From Clostridiales bacterium (GTDB lineage: Bacteria; Bacillota; Clostridia; Peptostreptococcales; Anaerovoracaceae): a DNA stretch of 54,078 nt. The notes under the pieces were generated by a model. The model was not told the DNA's origin and made no database searches. It saw only the letters and a list, made by a program, of their open reading frames with translations. A program made the translations under genes and the position numbers. The number at the start of each line of letters is the position of its first letter. The first letter of the stretch is position 1. Where the stretch lies: assembly GCA_012841925.1 (NCBI GenBank), contig DUTT01000036.1, positions 1 to 54,078 on the forward strand. The letters run 5' to 3'. Below are positions 33,276 through 43,173 of this stretch, one piece after another.

Positions 33276-33304
33276 ATTTTACAACAATTCGAAAGATACC
33301 ACAA
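33276..33304 (-). promoter_or_regulatory. Probable promoter of the XrtG operon
   Basis: Minus-strand TTGTGG (33299-33304), 17-nt spacer, TAAAAT (33276-33281), about 30 nt upstream of the first start codon. The -35 box directly follows the terminator at 33307-33340, so the operon appears insulated from the CotH remnant upstream. Confidence 0.6.
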
Positions 33305-33306
33305 CA

Positions 33307-33340
33307 AAACCGGGCCGAAGAGTCACCTTCGGTCCGGTTT
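33307..33340 (-). terminator. Terminator after the CotH remnant
   Basis: A 14-bp stem AAACCGG(A/G)CCGAAG/CTTCGG.CCGGTTT with one G-T pair and a 6-nt loop is followed on the minus strand by TTTTGTTG. It separates the surface-protein cluster from the XrtG operon. Confidence 0.85.
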
Positions 33341-33384
33341 CTTTTTCCTATCGTAGCATCCATAGTGTTTGCAGTGCAGAGAGC

Positions 33385-34462
33385 TTAGGGCTCCTGATAC
33401 GAAAGCGCCGTATCGAGTTCAATCGTCTTCGTGTGCGGCTCCCAGCCGACGCCGATATTGAACAGCTTTGTAACATCTCTCAGCTTAAAATAGTTATTGC
33501 CCCTGATGTTGTAGGCCGTCAGCGAAACTTTTGCATTGTCCTTATAGATGGCCGAGGTCCAAAGCGTCGATTGCACTTTGCCTTTCGCGCCTTTGGCAAG
33601 CTCTCCGCCGACAGGCGTATACCTTCTGCCGGAAACCAGATTGATAGCGCGCACATCTTCTTTCCAGTCGACTTCGAACTGCTTGCCGCTGCCGGAGAAG
33701 ACCATGGCCAGGTCTCTCAGCTTAAAGTAGTTATTGCCTTCGATGTTGTATGCATCGAAAGCGATGCGCTTCCCGTTTACGATGACGGTCGCATTCGTCG
33801 GGTCGGCGGCCTTGGTGACAGCAGGTGCCGAAGTCGAATCGAAGTCTTTGGGAATCATGTTGGCGAGCAACCACTGATTTCTCTTTTCTAAAAAGCTCCG
33901 CAGGAAGGTAACACTTTCGGCAAATGTGGTTTCGGTCGTCCTGTACAGGTCATTTCGATAGACACTGATTGGCCATCTCTTAAGATCGCGCGAAAAGGAA
34001 TTATCGTATTCTTTAAGAAGCACATCGATACGGGCATCTCCGAGGTCATTCGCTTTGTAGAGATTGACAATTTGATCCTGGAGCTCCAAGTATCTCGTAT
34101 ACACAAGCGTGCGGAATTCGGGACAACGCGTCAGATGGCCGATCCAACTTGGTCCAATCGTCGCATTCGGGCCATCCATGTCCTGGTTGAACACCCATAA
34201 TCCTTCGTGACTATTGTTGGAGCTATTTCCAAGCGTCCCCCAATTATTATATATTCTGTAGTGCTTCATTTCGTCGTGTACAGACACGTTTCCCGCAACG
34301 AGATCCATGTCTCACAGAGGGCCGGCATATAATATGCCATTCTTATTTAATGAAAACCTGTGGGATATCTGTCTGATTGACCGCCGCCGCAGTTTCACCG
34401 GATGACAATCCGACAATGGCAATCAGCAGCGCCGCCATCAAGGAAATCGTCATTCTTCTCAT
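33385..34462 (-). pseudogene. Decayed CotH-type surface protein with two stalk domains
   Basis: Two pieces of one gene remain. The 5' piece (34462 to TAA at 34343) has a good ribosome site (GGGAGGG) and encodes a 39-residue signal peptide plus VNQTDIPQVFIK, the usual start of a CotH kinase domain. It then stops. A second open stretch from ATG 34308 to 33385 encodes the C-terminal part of a CotH domain (VAGNVSVHDEMKHYR, GPSWIGHLTRCPEFRTLVY) and two tandem copies of a copper-amine-oxidase-like stalk unit (N(I/I)xGNNYFKLRD). Some 200 residues of the kinase core are missing at the junction, where a GGCATAT-ATATGCC palindrome sits. The remaining 307 codons could still be translated, but lack a signal peptide. 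Confidence 0.8.
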
Positions 34463-34546
34463 TTTCGCCGCCCTCCCTTTACATTGAATGCATGTCCTGT
34501 ATTTTTTATTGTACCATGAGAACCATATATATCAAAGAAACGCAAA

Positions 34547-34569
34547 CGGCCGGGCAGTTGGCCCGGCCG
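34547..34569 (-). terminator. Terminator after the first PA14 gene
   Basis: A 9-bp stem CGGCCGGGC/GCCCGGCCG with loop AGTTG, followed on the minus strand by TTTGCGTTTCTTT. It lies 25 nt after the stop. Nearly the same hairpin follows each PA14 gene in this cluster. Confidence 0.85.
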
Positions 34570-34594
34570 CATTTGAACTCTTACATAATTCCCA

Positions 34595-35686
34595 TTATTC
34601 GCGATCATGTAAAAATTCTATGGGAATTATTCCACTCTCTATCCCAAGTGCTTTGCTCGTCCATCCCATTCGTATCGATGCCCCGAGACCAAAATCTGCA
34701 TATTCAATTTCAATTCTAATCCTCTTATTGGCCTTTGCATCCACTTTGCACTCGAACACCTCTTGATTGTGCCAGTCCCATGCATCGATGGCCAGCTTAC
34801 CGTCAATCCATACGCGAAGCGCATCGTCGACCCTGAAGGTCAACACCAGGGCTTCCGTATAGCGGGGGACGATGTATCCGTACATTTTACCCCGGAATTG
34901 ATCCGATTTAATCCCTTCCGGAGCACCCCATCCCCAGTCGTAATCGACATTGCTTTGCTCTTTATGCGATCCTCCGTCTTCACCTTCAAAAGCGTTTATT
35001 AAGCCCTCGCCGTTGCGATCGAGCAGATTGGAGTACAGAGGTTCATTTACATATTCATAGTGGATATTTCTGTCAACATAAAAGGCGGTGGAAGGTATGA
35101 TGCCGAGCGGAACACCGTCGAGCTCCCAGAAAAGGTGAACGGCGGCATAGAGCGGTCCCTGCTGGTATTCCAGCACAAAGGGATAAAATTTACCTTTTTC
35201 CAGCTTTACTTCTTTAGAACTGCTGTAATCGAGACTCAGCAGTCCCCAGGAATCGATGATTGTCTCATGACCGCTACCGAGGTCGATCGTCATCCGGACG
35301 CCGTCATCCGAGAGGGTCTTAAATACATAGGACCCTGTCTTTTCCGGCTGAATGTATCCGCTCCATCGGATCGAATAGTTTTCCGGACTGATAAAAAACT
35401 CGGGCTTAGATTCTTCGATGGGTGAGTCGTAGCCGAAACCCCGCGAAATATTCGTGTCAAGTCGCGTCACTTTTAATGCGCTTTCGTTTGTGATGTCCGC
35501 ACTGTCGTAATACTGACCTAACACGCCGAGCATATATTCCCTCTGCTGCGTCTGACCGCTGCCGTCATCGCGAGATCCGTCTTCGCCTGATTGGCCTGAC
35601 GCACTGGCAATGCTTGCACCCCCTGCATGCGCAAACAACAGGAGAACAATCCCGACAATCGTCAAGATTCTCTTCGCTCTATCCAT
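34595..35686 (-). CDS. Secreted protein with two PA14-like domains (paralogue 1)
   Basis: The 363-aa protein has a signal peptide (MDRAKR plus hydrophobic core to about residue 28), an N-terminal PA14 domain (about 45-190) and a second PA14-like domain (about 220-360). The first contains LGQYYDSADI, NYSIRWSGYIQPEKTGSYVF, LSDDGVRMTIDLG and QGPLYAAVHLFWE. The second contains LTFRVDDALRVWIDGKLAIDAW. PA14 folds bind glycans or occur in toxins and adhesins. It has no membrane anchor or LPXTG. The start at 35686 is chosen for its GAGGTGGG site, shared with the paralogue. The neighbouring gene at 35859 is a close copy, so this pair arose by tandem duplication. It has its own promoter and terminator. 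Confidence 0.88.
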   Translation of the reverse strand: MDRAKRILTIVGIVLLLFAHAGGASIASASGQSGEDGSRDDGSGQTQQREYMLGVLGQYYDSADITNESALKVTRLDTNISRGFGYDSPIEESKPEFFISPENYSIRWSGYIQPEKTGSYVFKTLSDDGVRMTIDLGSGHETIIDSWGLLSLDYSSSKEVKLEKGKFYPFVLEYQQGPLYAAVHLFWELDGVPLGIIPSTAFYVDRNIHYEYVNEPLYSNLLDRNGEGLINAFEGEDGGSHKEQSNVDYDWGWGAPEGIKSDQFRGKMYGYIVPRYTEALVLTFRVDDALRVWIDGKLAIDAWDWHNQEVFECKVDAKANKRIRIEIEYADFGLGASIRMGWTSKALGIESGIIPIEFLHDRE

Positions 35687-35734
35687 AACCCACCTCATCC
35701 ATACATCTCACCGATTGAATAACATATATGTATC

Positions 35735-35762
35735 ATAATATATGATAAATAATTAGTGTCAA
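35735..35762 (-). promoter_or_regulatory. Promoter of PA14 paralogue 1
   Basis: Minus-strand TTGACA (35757-35762), 16-nt AT-rich spacer, TATTAT (35735-35740). The same TTGACA-16-TATTAT arrangement precedes paralogue 2. Confidence 0.75.
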
Positions 35763-35812
35763 GTATTGGATGAGCTTCCAACAAAAATCCTGTAAATTTC
35801 TTTTGAACAAAC

Positions 35813-35834
35813 GGCCGGGCGAAACTGCCCGGCC
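35813..35834 (-). terminator. Terminator after the second PA14 gene
   Basis: An 8-bp stem GGCCGGGC/GCCCGGCC, 6-nt loop, followed on the minus strand by GTTTGTTC. It lies 24 nt after the stop and is related to the hairpins at 34547 and 37105. Confidence 0.8.
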
Positions 35835-35858
35835 ACATTCGATGTTACTGATAAAATC

Positions 35859-36935
35859 TTAGTAAAGTGGGCACATATATTCCTTCGGAATAATCCCGCT
35901 TTCGATTCCGAGGGCGCTGCTCTTCCATCCCATTCGAATCGATGCACCAAGACCATAATCCATATAGAGGATATCGATTCTAATAAGGTTGTAGGCCTCA
36001 GCATCGATGTCGTACGTAAATGTTTCCTGATTGTGCCAATCCATTTCGTTAATGACTGCTTTATCATTAACCCACACCTGAAGCGCATCGTCGACGGTAA
36101 AGTACAATGTGAGCGTTTCTGTGTACCTGGGTAGGATGTACCCCCGCATAATCCCTACAAACACGTCGGTTGTAATATCGCCGGGAGCGCCTGAGCCCCA
36201 GTTGTAGTCGATATTGCCTACTTCCTCGCAGTCAAATTCGTTATCCGCATTGTAGAACCAGTTTCTAAATCCTATGCCCGAAAATTCAAAGTCTAAATAC
36301 AGCGGCTCGTGACACAAATTATAGATCATCTGGTCGACGTAAAAGGCTGTGTCGGGTACGATGCCGAGCGAAACACCTTCGAACTCCCAGAAGAGATGAA
36401 CAGCTGCATACAGCGGTCCCTGTTGAAACTCCAGCACAAAGGGGTAAAGCCGACCTTCTTCCAGGCTCATGGCTTCGGAGCTGCTGTAGTCGAGACTCAG
36501 CAGACCCCAGGAATCGATGATGGTCTCATGGCCTTCGCCGAGATCGATCGTCATTCGAACCCCGTCGTCCGACAAGGTCTTAAACACATAGAGACCTGTA
36601 CGATCCGGCTGGATGTATCCGCTCCAGCGGATTGAATAGTTTACCGGAGTCATGCGAAACGCAGGCATAAGATCCGCAAGCGGTGACTCGTAGCCAAAGC
36701 TCCACGAAATCCGCTCGTCAATTCTCATAGCCCTTAACGCGCTTTCGTTTGAGATTTCTGCACTATCGTAGTATTCGCCAAGCAAGCCGTTGTGATACTC
36801 CCCCGATTGTGTACCGCCTCCGCCTGCGCCTTTATCCGGGTCGCCGGCTCCACTTACGCTGCTTGCGAAACCCGCAAGCAGAAGAACAAGGAGAACGATT
36901 CCAACAATCATCAGGGATCTTTGCTTTCTATCCAT
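35859..36935 (-). CDS. Secreted protein with two PA14-like domains (paralogue 2)
   Basis: The 358-aa paralogue of the 34595 gene shares long blocks such as NYSIRWSGYIQP, TGLYVFKTLSDDGVRMTIDLG and IIDSWGLLSLDYSSSE. It also shares the second-domain motif LTLYFTVDDALQVWVNDKAVI. The signal peptide is MDRKQRSLMIVGIVLLVLLL followed by AGFASSVSG. A glycine-rich linker (GGGGTQSG) connects to the first PA14 domain. The divergence is greatest between the two domains (GFRNWFYNADNEFDCEEV). It is probably exported and released, or retained by binding the wall or glycans. GAGGTGGGATC precedes the ATG. Its ligand is unknown. Confidence 0.88.
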   Translation of the reverse strand: MDRKQRSLMIVGIVLLVLLLAGFASSVSGAGDPDKGAGGGGTQSGEYHNGLLGEYYDSAEISNESALRAMRIDERISWSFGYESPLADLMPAFRMTPVNYSIRWSGYIQPDRTGLYVFKTLSDDGVRMTIDLGEGHETIIDSWGLLSLDYSSSEAMSLEEGRLYPFVLEFQQGPLYAAVHLFWEFEGVSLGIVPDTAFYVDQMIYNLCHEPLYLDFEFSGIGFRNWFYNADNEFDCEEVGNIDYNWGSGAPGDITTDVFVGIMRGYILPRYTETLTLYFTVDDALQVWVNDKAVINEMDWHNQETFTYDIDAEAYNLIRIDILYMDYGLGASIRMGWKSSALGIESGIIPKEYMCPLY

Positions 36936-36986
36936 GATCCCACCTCAGCCGTATGGCTTTTCGGTTTGACAGCGTATACATGTACT

Positions 36987-37014
36987 ATAATATATACTGA
37001 TTTTGAGATGTCAA
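36987..37014 (-). promoter_or_regulatory. Promoter of PA14 paralogue 2
   Basis: Minus-strand TTGACA (37009-37014), 16-nt spacer, TATTAT (36987-36992). Layout matches the promoter of paralogue 1, so both were duplicated with their control region. Confidence 0.75.
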
Positions 37015-37104
37015 GCGATGATTGTGCCTTTTAAAAAATATTCTGTATGTCTTCTTGCTGCGGGCACTCGACATTTCGAACACGCCGAAACCCGATTTAA
37101 CGCA

Positions 37105-37131
37105 AACGGCCGGGCAGTTTGCCCGGCCGTT
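37105..37131 (-). terminator. Terminator after the third PA14 gene
   Basis: A 12-bp stem AACGGCCGGGCA/TGCCCGGCCGTT with a 3-nt loop, followed on the minus strand by TGCGTTAAA. It lies 31 nt after the stop. It is the longest of the three related hairpins in the cluster. Confidence 0.8.
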
Positions 37132-37162
37132 GTAAGTTATATTGTTGATGCGAGTAGCCATT

Positions 37163-39145
37163 CTATTCGTTGGGATACATGTATTCGATGGGTACGATCT
37201 CGCTCTTGATTGAATCGCTCTTCCAGCCCATGTGCACGCTGCCGCTCAGCATAAAGTCGGCGTATTCCACTTTGATCAGATATTTCTGCCCCGAAACGAC
37301 GCTGAACGTGTGTTCAAACGTTGTACGGCTATGATAGCCCCACTCGTCAATTACTTGAGTACCATCCACCCAAACGCGAATGGCGTCGTCGACCGTAAAG
37401 ATGAGCGTCAGATTCTCTGTAAACTTGGCCTCCAGCAAGCCTTCCATCGTGCCGAAGAACATATCGGTGCTGATTCCGTCCGGCGCACCCCCGCCCCAGT
37501 TGTAATTGATATTATTCGTTTCGTCGAAATCAGGTGTACCACCGGTCGGATCATCGTTCTTGGATGTGATGGTATAGAACCTATTGATGAAGCCGGTCCC
37601 TTGTTCATCTAACGGGTGATAAAGCTTTCCAGGTGCGAACTCCGTGTAGACACTATCTTCCACAAACAAATGCTCGTTCGGCACCAAACCCATGTTAACA
37701 CCGTTGTACTCCCAGAAGAGGTATACGGCTGCATACAGCGGTCCCTGCTGGTAATCGAGCTGGATTGGATACAGCTGCCCCTCTGAAAGAGTAATGCTCG
37801 TAGAGGTCAGGTAGTTCAGGCTGTATAGACCCCAGTTGTTAATAATTTGATCTCCATCAACAAAGAGTTTTACGCCGTCGTCGGAGAACGTCCTGAACAC
37901 ATAGGTTCCGGTTGCAGGGGCCCTGAAATAGCCTTCCCAGACGATGGAGAAGTTCTCACGGCCCATACTCTCGTGCGGATACTCGCCATATCCATAGTTG
38001 AACTCGATGTTGGAATCGATCCGAGCCAGCTTTTTCGCCTGCTCCATGGGCTCGTACGAATCGTAATACGTGCCGAGCAGTCCGTTGTTATACCCATCCG
38101 GATCCGGTAAATCCGGGAAGTCGGGAATTTCGGGATCAGGGTCTTCGGGATCGGGATCTTCCGGCACCAGGATTTCCGGAGGAACAGTGAACGTTGCATG
38201 GCTCGGATCGTGTTTTACGTAGCCTGCGCCGGTTACGGTTAAACTTTTAGCGACAACTCTCCCATTGACGCTTGGAGCCAAAGCATTATCGTCATCGTAC
38301 CCCGGACTTTGAAGCGTAACATCAGCAGTTGGTGCATATACCGGGCCATTTACAATATTCTTCCCGCCGCTAATTGTTAGCGTGCTTCCGTCGCTGGCAA
38401 GACTGCCGATTAAAGTACCCTGGTGCACCAAGCTGCTTACGCCTGTATAGTAAACATGTGCATGCATTTGGGTGCTGCTATTGTCGCCAAATTTAAGGGC
38501 CGACTTAGACACGATAATCGTCTTGTCGGGATCTCCACCATTGTCTATAACCAGAGGGGCAGTTCCGCTAAAGCTATCTACGTACAGATACAACTTGCCG
38601 CCGCCGATAACTTTAATGCTGTAGCCCCATTGATAAGACAATGCACCCACTCTCATCTTAATATCTTGTAACGTTGTGTCGACGACAATCGGGCTGTAAT
38701 CCAAGCCGTCGTACTGCCCAACAATCAAATTGTTGAAATGCGCATCTTCGGTAACAACAACCTGCGGTGCATTCCATGCAGGCGTAAAGCTCTCTATGTT
38801 TGATATCACCGGAAAAGCAGCTAAATCCGGAAACACCGCATCAAACTCCGTATCGTTCAGTTCAGTATCATTCCCACTGAAACCAGTCGGAGCAGCAAAT
38901 GAGGTTCCTGTCTTATGATACGCGTCGCCCGATAAGACGTTATCCCCGGCATTGTTATAAGTAATGTTCCCTTCAGCCGAATAGATGCTGCCTTCTATAC
39001 GAGCACTATTCCCGGTAAAGTTGTTTTTTACATACACCGCCATATCCGCGGGATCCGGATTGCCGCTCGCCATGGCCACGACGCTGCTCTGTGCGATTAG
39101 TAGCAGTACAGCGATTGCAACCATTATGATTCTAGTCTTCTTCAT
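37163..39145 (-). CDS. Large secreted PA14 protein with N-terminal beta domain
   Basis: The 660-aa protein starts with a signal peptide (MKKTRIIMVAIAVLLLIAQ, cleavage near AMAS). It has an N-terminal region (about 30-335) of beta-helix-like character (NFTGNSARIEGSIYSAEGNI, DGSTLTISGGKNIVNGPVYA) resembling the polymer-forming/DUF7305 type. An acidic proline linker (PEDPDPEDPDPEIP) leads to two PA14 domains (about 360-510 and 530-655). The PA14 part is homologous to the two smaller neighbours (LGTYYDSYEP, LSDDGV replaced by FSDDGVKLFVDGD, QGPLYAAVYLFWEYNG). The ribosome site is GAGGTG. It has no sortase or exosortase tail. Probably it is an extracellular structural or adhesive protein; this is inference. 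Confidence 0.87.
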   Translation of the reverse strand: MKKTRIIMVAIAVLLLIAQSSVVAMASGNPDPADMAVYVKNNFTGNSARIEGSIYSAEGNITYNNAGDNVLSGDAYHKTGTSFAAPTGFSGNDTELNDTEFDAVFPDLAAFPVISNIESFTPAWNAPQVVVTEDAHFNNLIVGQYDGLDYSPIVVDTTLQDIKMRVGALSYQWGYSIKVIGGGKLYLYVDSFSGTAPLVIDNGGDPDKTIIVSKSALKFGDNSSTQMHAHVYYTGVSSLVHQGTLIGSLASDGSTLTISGGKNIVNGPVYAPTADVTLQSPGYDDDNALAPSVNGRVVAKSLTVTGAGYVKHDPSHATFTVPPEILVPEDPDPEDPDPEIPDFPDLPDPDGYNNGLLGTYYDSYEPMEQAKKLARIDSNIEFNYGYGEYPHESMGRENFSIVWEGYFRAPATGTYVFRTFSDDGVKLFVDGDQIINNWGLYSLNYLTSTSITLSEGQLYPIQLDYQQGPLYAAVYLFWEYNGVNMGLVPNEHLFVEDSVYTEFAPGKLYHPLDEQGTGFINRFYTITSKNDDPTGGTPDFDETNNINYNWGGGAPDGISTDMFFGTMEGLLEAKFTENLTLIFTVDDAIRVWVDGTQVIDEWGYHSRTTFEHTFSVVSGQKYLIKVEYADFMLSGSVHMGWKSDSIKSEIVPIEYMYPNE

Positions 39146-39273
39146 TTTAATACACCTCGTTTTAACTTGGCACGTAGTGTTGATGCTGCTCGCATCGAAT
39201 CGATCTATAATATGCCTCTTCGGTCATCTGCCGTGGATGCGCATTGCGCATCGCGCCCGGGCGGCCCGAGTCT

Positions 39274-39726
39274 CTATTTCGTTACCGTTACGACCTTCGT
39301 GTTCGGATTCCAGTCTACATCCGCTCCCAGAGACTCTGCGACGAATCTCAGCGGTACCAGCGTCCGGCTGTTGCTGATGTACGGTGCCACGTCCAGCATA
39401 ATCAGCTCATCCCCTACCACGGCTCCTGTGCCACCGATGGAGAGAAATATGTAGGTCGCATCCCGGACTCCCCGGTTGACCTCGACGGTTTTCGATTTTT
39501 CGTTCCATACAATCCGGTCGTCGCTTACCCCCAAAGCGTTGAACACGGCGCGGAACGGCAACATGGTCCTTCCGTTTGTGATGACGGCAGGTACGTCGGC
39601 CACCAGTTGTTTTCCGTTTACGTATACGGTCACACCCCCGGCTGCATAAGCCGGCAAAGATGCGGCGATAAATATAGCGAGCATGATGGCGACTATCAAT
39701 AATTGTTTCGATTTCACTTTTCTCAT
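39274..39726 (-). CDS. Secreted stalk-domain (copper amine oxidase N-like) protein
   Basis: The 150-aa product has a signal peptide (MRKVKSKQLLIVAIMLAIF, cleavage after AYA) and one complete two-part stalk domain of the PF07833 type. The parts are VTVYVNGKQLVADVPAVITNGRTMLPFRAVFNALG and, later, PYISNSRTLVPLRFVAESLGADVDWN. The domain is common in clostridial and paenibacilli surface proteins, where it probably acts as a wall-binding or scaffolding unit. The start at 39726 is the only ATG directly before the signal peptide; its ribosome site is modest. The same stalk unit occurs twice in the decayed CotH gene of this cluster. Confidence 0.85.
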   Translation of the reverse strand: MRKVKSKQLLIVAIMLAIFIAASLPAYAAGGVTVYVNGKQLVADVPAVITNGRTMLPFRAVFNALGVSDDRIVWNEKSKTVEVNRGVRDATYIFLSIGGTGAVVGDELIMLDVAPYISNSRTLVPLRFVAESLGADVDWNPNTKVVTVTK

Positions 39727-39811
39727 ATCTTTCGACACCCCTTCATACTCTTTGTATACCATAAATGTGTCCATGGCAAGAAATTTCAACGCCTTGAGTG
39801 ATAAAATCACT

Positions 39812-39841
39812 AAAAAAGCGGCGATTTTCTCAACCGCCGCT
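39812..39841 (-). terminator. Terminator of the groESL operon
   Basis: Minus-strand stem AGCGGCG/CGCCGCT with an 11-nt loop, followed by six T. It lies 31 nt after the groEL stop. Confidence 0.9.
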
Positions 39842-39872
39842 CTGATATCGGCCTATCTGGCAGACAACGGGC

Positions 39873-41832
<1,960 letters not shown>

Positions 41833-41858
41833 CTATATAAAATACCATTCGGCCGCTG

Positions 41859-41917
41859 TTAGCACTCACTATGTTTGAGTGCTAACACTATTATACTGAC
41901 CGAACTTTCAATGTCAA
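41859..41917 (-). promoter_or_regulatory. groESL promoter with CIRCE operator
   Basis: A perfect CIRCE element, TTAGCACTC-N9-GAGTGCTAA, spans 41859-41885 and is the binding site of the heat-shock repressor HrcA. Just upstream on the minus strand are TTGACA (41912-41917), a 16-nt spacer and TATAAT (41890-41895). The operator thus overlaps the transcription start. hrcA itself is not in the window. Confidence 0.97.
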
Positions 41918-41953
41918 TACCCATTCTCATTTTTTTTGTGAATTTCGGCTGGA

Positions 41954-42775
41954 TCAGCGCGGTTGCTTAACGCTGCGGATTTCGACGTCCACGGCCCCCA
42001 TGTTAAAATTGGTCATCAGCGCCACGGTTTCGTACACCTCGCGCTGGATCACAGCCGCAATCTTTCGGATTTGCACCCCGTGCGAAAGCTGAAGGATGAT
42101 CCGGACAAACAGACCGGCTTCCGCGTCGTTGTTCGAAGAGACCCAGATGACACCCGCCACGCCTCCCGCGTTGCGGGCGACGTGCTGCACGATGTCGGCG
42201 ATGACTTTGTCGGATATGATGTATTCGCCCAGGTAGCTGTACGTCGGGCGAACGAGGGTTTTTTCCGCTCCGAGGGTCCGGATGTTGGCGTTCCCCTGCC
42301 GGAACCGCTTGAGGGGATTCAGGAAGTACCCCGAAAACTGGCGCTTCACCTGGAACGTCGGCGCCGGGATGACATGCGTCCCCGATTCGCTTCGGAGCTT
42401 GTGCGCGCGCAGGCGCTCCTCCCGGGTCGTGATGTCGTCGATCTGGATGATCCTCGAAGGAGCCGGCAACTCGAGCCTCGCGGCGATCTTGCGGATCATG
42501 TCGTCCGAGGTGCCAAGAATCAATATGTTCTTCGGATTCGCCCGACGGATGGTTTCCTGCATGTTCTTCTTGTGCTCGTCATCCATAAACAGAGCCGTCT
42601 TGACCGCGCCGACCTTCGTCGGCTCCTTTTTCGCAGACACGCCGCCGAGGATGCGATTCTCCGCGATAAAAAGCCCGTCGTCGATCATGGCGTCGATGTT
42701 CAACCGGCCGCACAACTCCATGGCGTTATAGCTTTTTCCTGTCCCGCTTTTCCCGGACAGCCCGATGATTTTCAT
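41954..42775 (-). CDS. P-loop ATPase fused to an Asp23/Gls24-like domain
   Basis: The 273-aa cytosolic protein opens with a Walker A motif, GLSGKSGTGKS, and a nucleotide-kinase-like core (DDGLFIAENRILGG, KNILILGTSDDMIRKIAARL). After about residue 190 comes a segment IISDKVIADIVQHVARNAGGVAGV, then GLFVRIILQLSHGVQIRKIAAVIQREV. This has the pattern of the Asp23/Gls24 alkaline-shock family (Y-I-x-A--VAGV, then V-I-VQR-V--V--M). Asp23-like proteins sit at the membrane and affect envelope stress responses. GGAG lies 8 nt before the ATG. It stands alone between groESL and the divergent ferredoxin gene. The precise role is unknown. Confidence 0.8.
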   Translation of the reverse strand: MKIIGLSGKSGTGKSYNAMELCGRLNIDAMIDDGLFIAENRILGGVSAKKEPTKVGAVKTALFMDDEHKKNMQETIRRANPKNILILGTSDDMIRKIAARLELPAPSRIIQIDDITTREERLRAHKLRSESGTHVIPAPTFQVKRQFSGYFLNPLKRFRQGNANIRTLGAEKTLVRPTYSYLGEYIISDKVIADIVQHVARNAGGVAGVIWVSSNNDAEAGLFVRIILQLSHGVQIRKIAAVIQREVYETVALMTNFNMGAVDVEIRSVKQPR

Positions 42776-42823
42776 GCGCTTTTCTCCGTGGCACTCGAGC
42801 TCCTTATAACTGGTAAATCCTCC

Positions 42824-42852
42824 TTGTTGCTCCGGCTCATTTCTGCTATACT
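42824..42852 (+). promoter_or_regulatory. Ferredoxin promoter
   Basis: TTGTTG (42824-42829), 17-nt spacer, TATACT (42847-42852). The start site would be about 80 nt upstream of the ferredoxin ATG. Confidence 0.7.
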
Positions 42853-42937
42853 ATCTCTGTCGATGCCGTCACCCGGGAGCCGGTGTGCGCGGTCATCCGG
42901 AACAATTAATCACAACCAGTATATTGGAGGATTCAAC

Positions 42938-43105
42938 ATGGCTTATGTAATCAACGATTCTTGCATCAGCTGCGGCGCCTGTGTCGCCGAATGCCCCACC
43001 GACGCGATTTCGGAAGGCGACAGCAAGTATGTAATCGATGCCGACAAGTGCATCGAGTGCGGTGCCTGCGCCGACGTATGTCCGGTCGATGCACCCCAGC
43101 CCTAA
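42938..43105 (+). CDS. 2[4Fe-4S] ferredoxin
   Basis: The 55-aa clostridial-type ferredoxin has two CxxCxxCxxxCP motifs: CISCGACVAECP in the N-terminal half and CIECGACADVCP in the C-terminal half. These ligate two cubane clusters for low-potential electron transfer to hydrogenases, oxidoreductases and similar partners. It has TTGGAGG 7 nt before the ATG, its own promoter and a strong terminator, so it is monocistronic and probably highly expressed. It converges with rex. Confidence 0.97.
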   Translation: MAYVINDSCISCGACVAECPTDAISEGDSKYVIDADKCIECGACADVCPVDAPQP

Positions 43106-43137
43106 GCACAGGGTAGGAAAGAAGCACACAAAACAAT

Positions 43138-43173
43138 AACCGTTTCTTGCCTGGCGAGAAACGGTTGTTTTTT
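43138..43173. terminator. Shared terminator between ferredoxin and rex
   Basis: A 10-bp stem AACCGTTTCT/AGAAACGGTT with a 9-nt loop and a downstream GTTTTTTT run ends the plus-strand ferredoxin transcript. On the minus strand the stem follows the rex stop, with a weaker T-rich tail, so it may work both ways. Confidence 0.9.
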
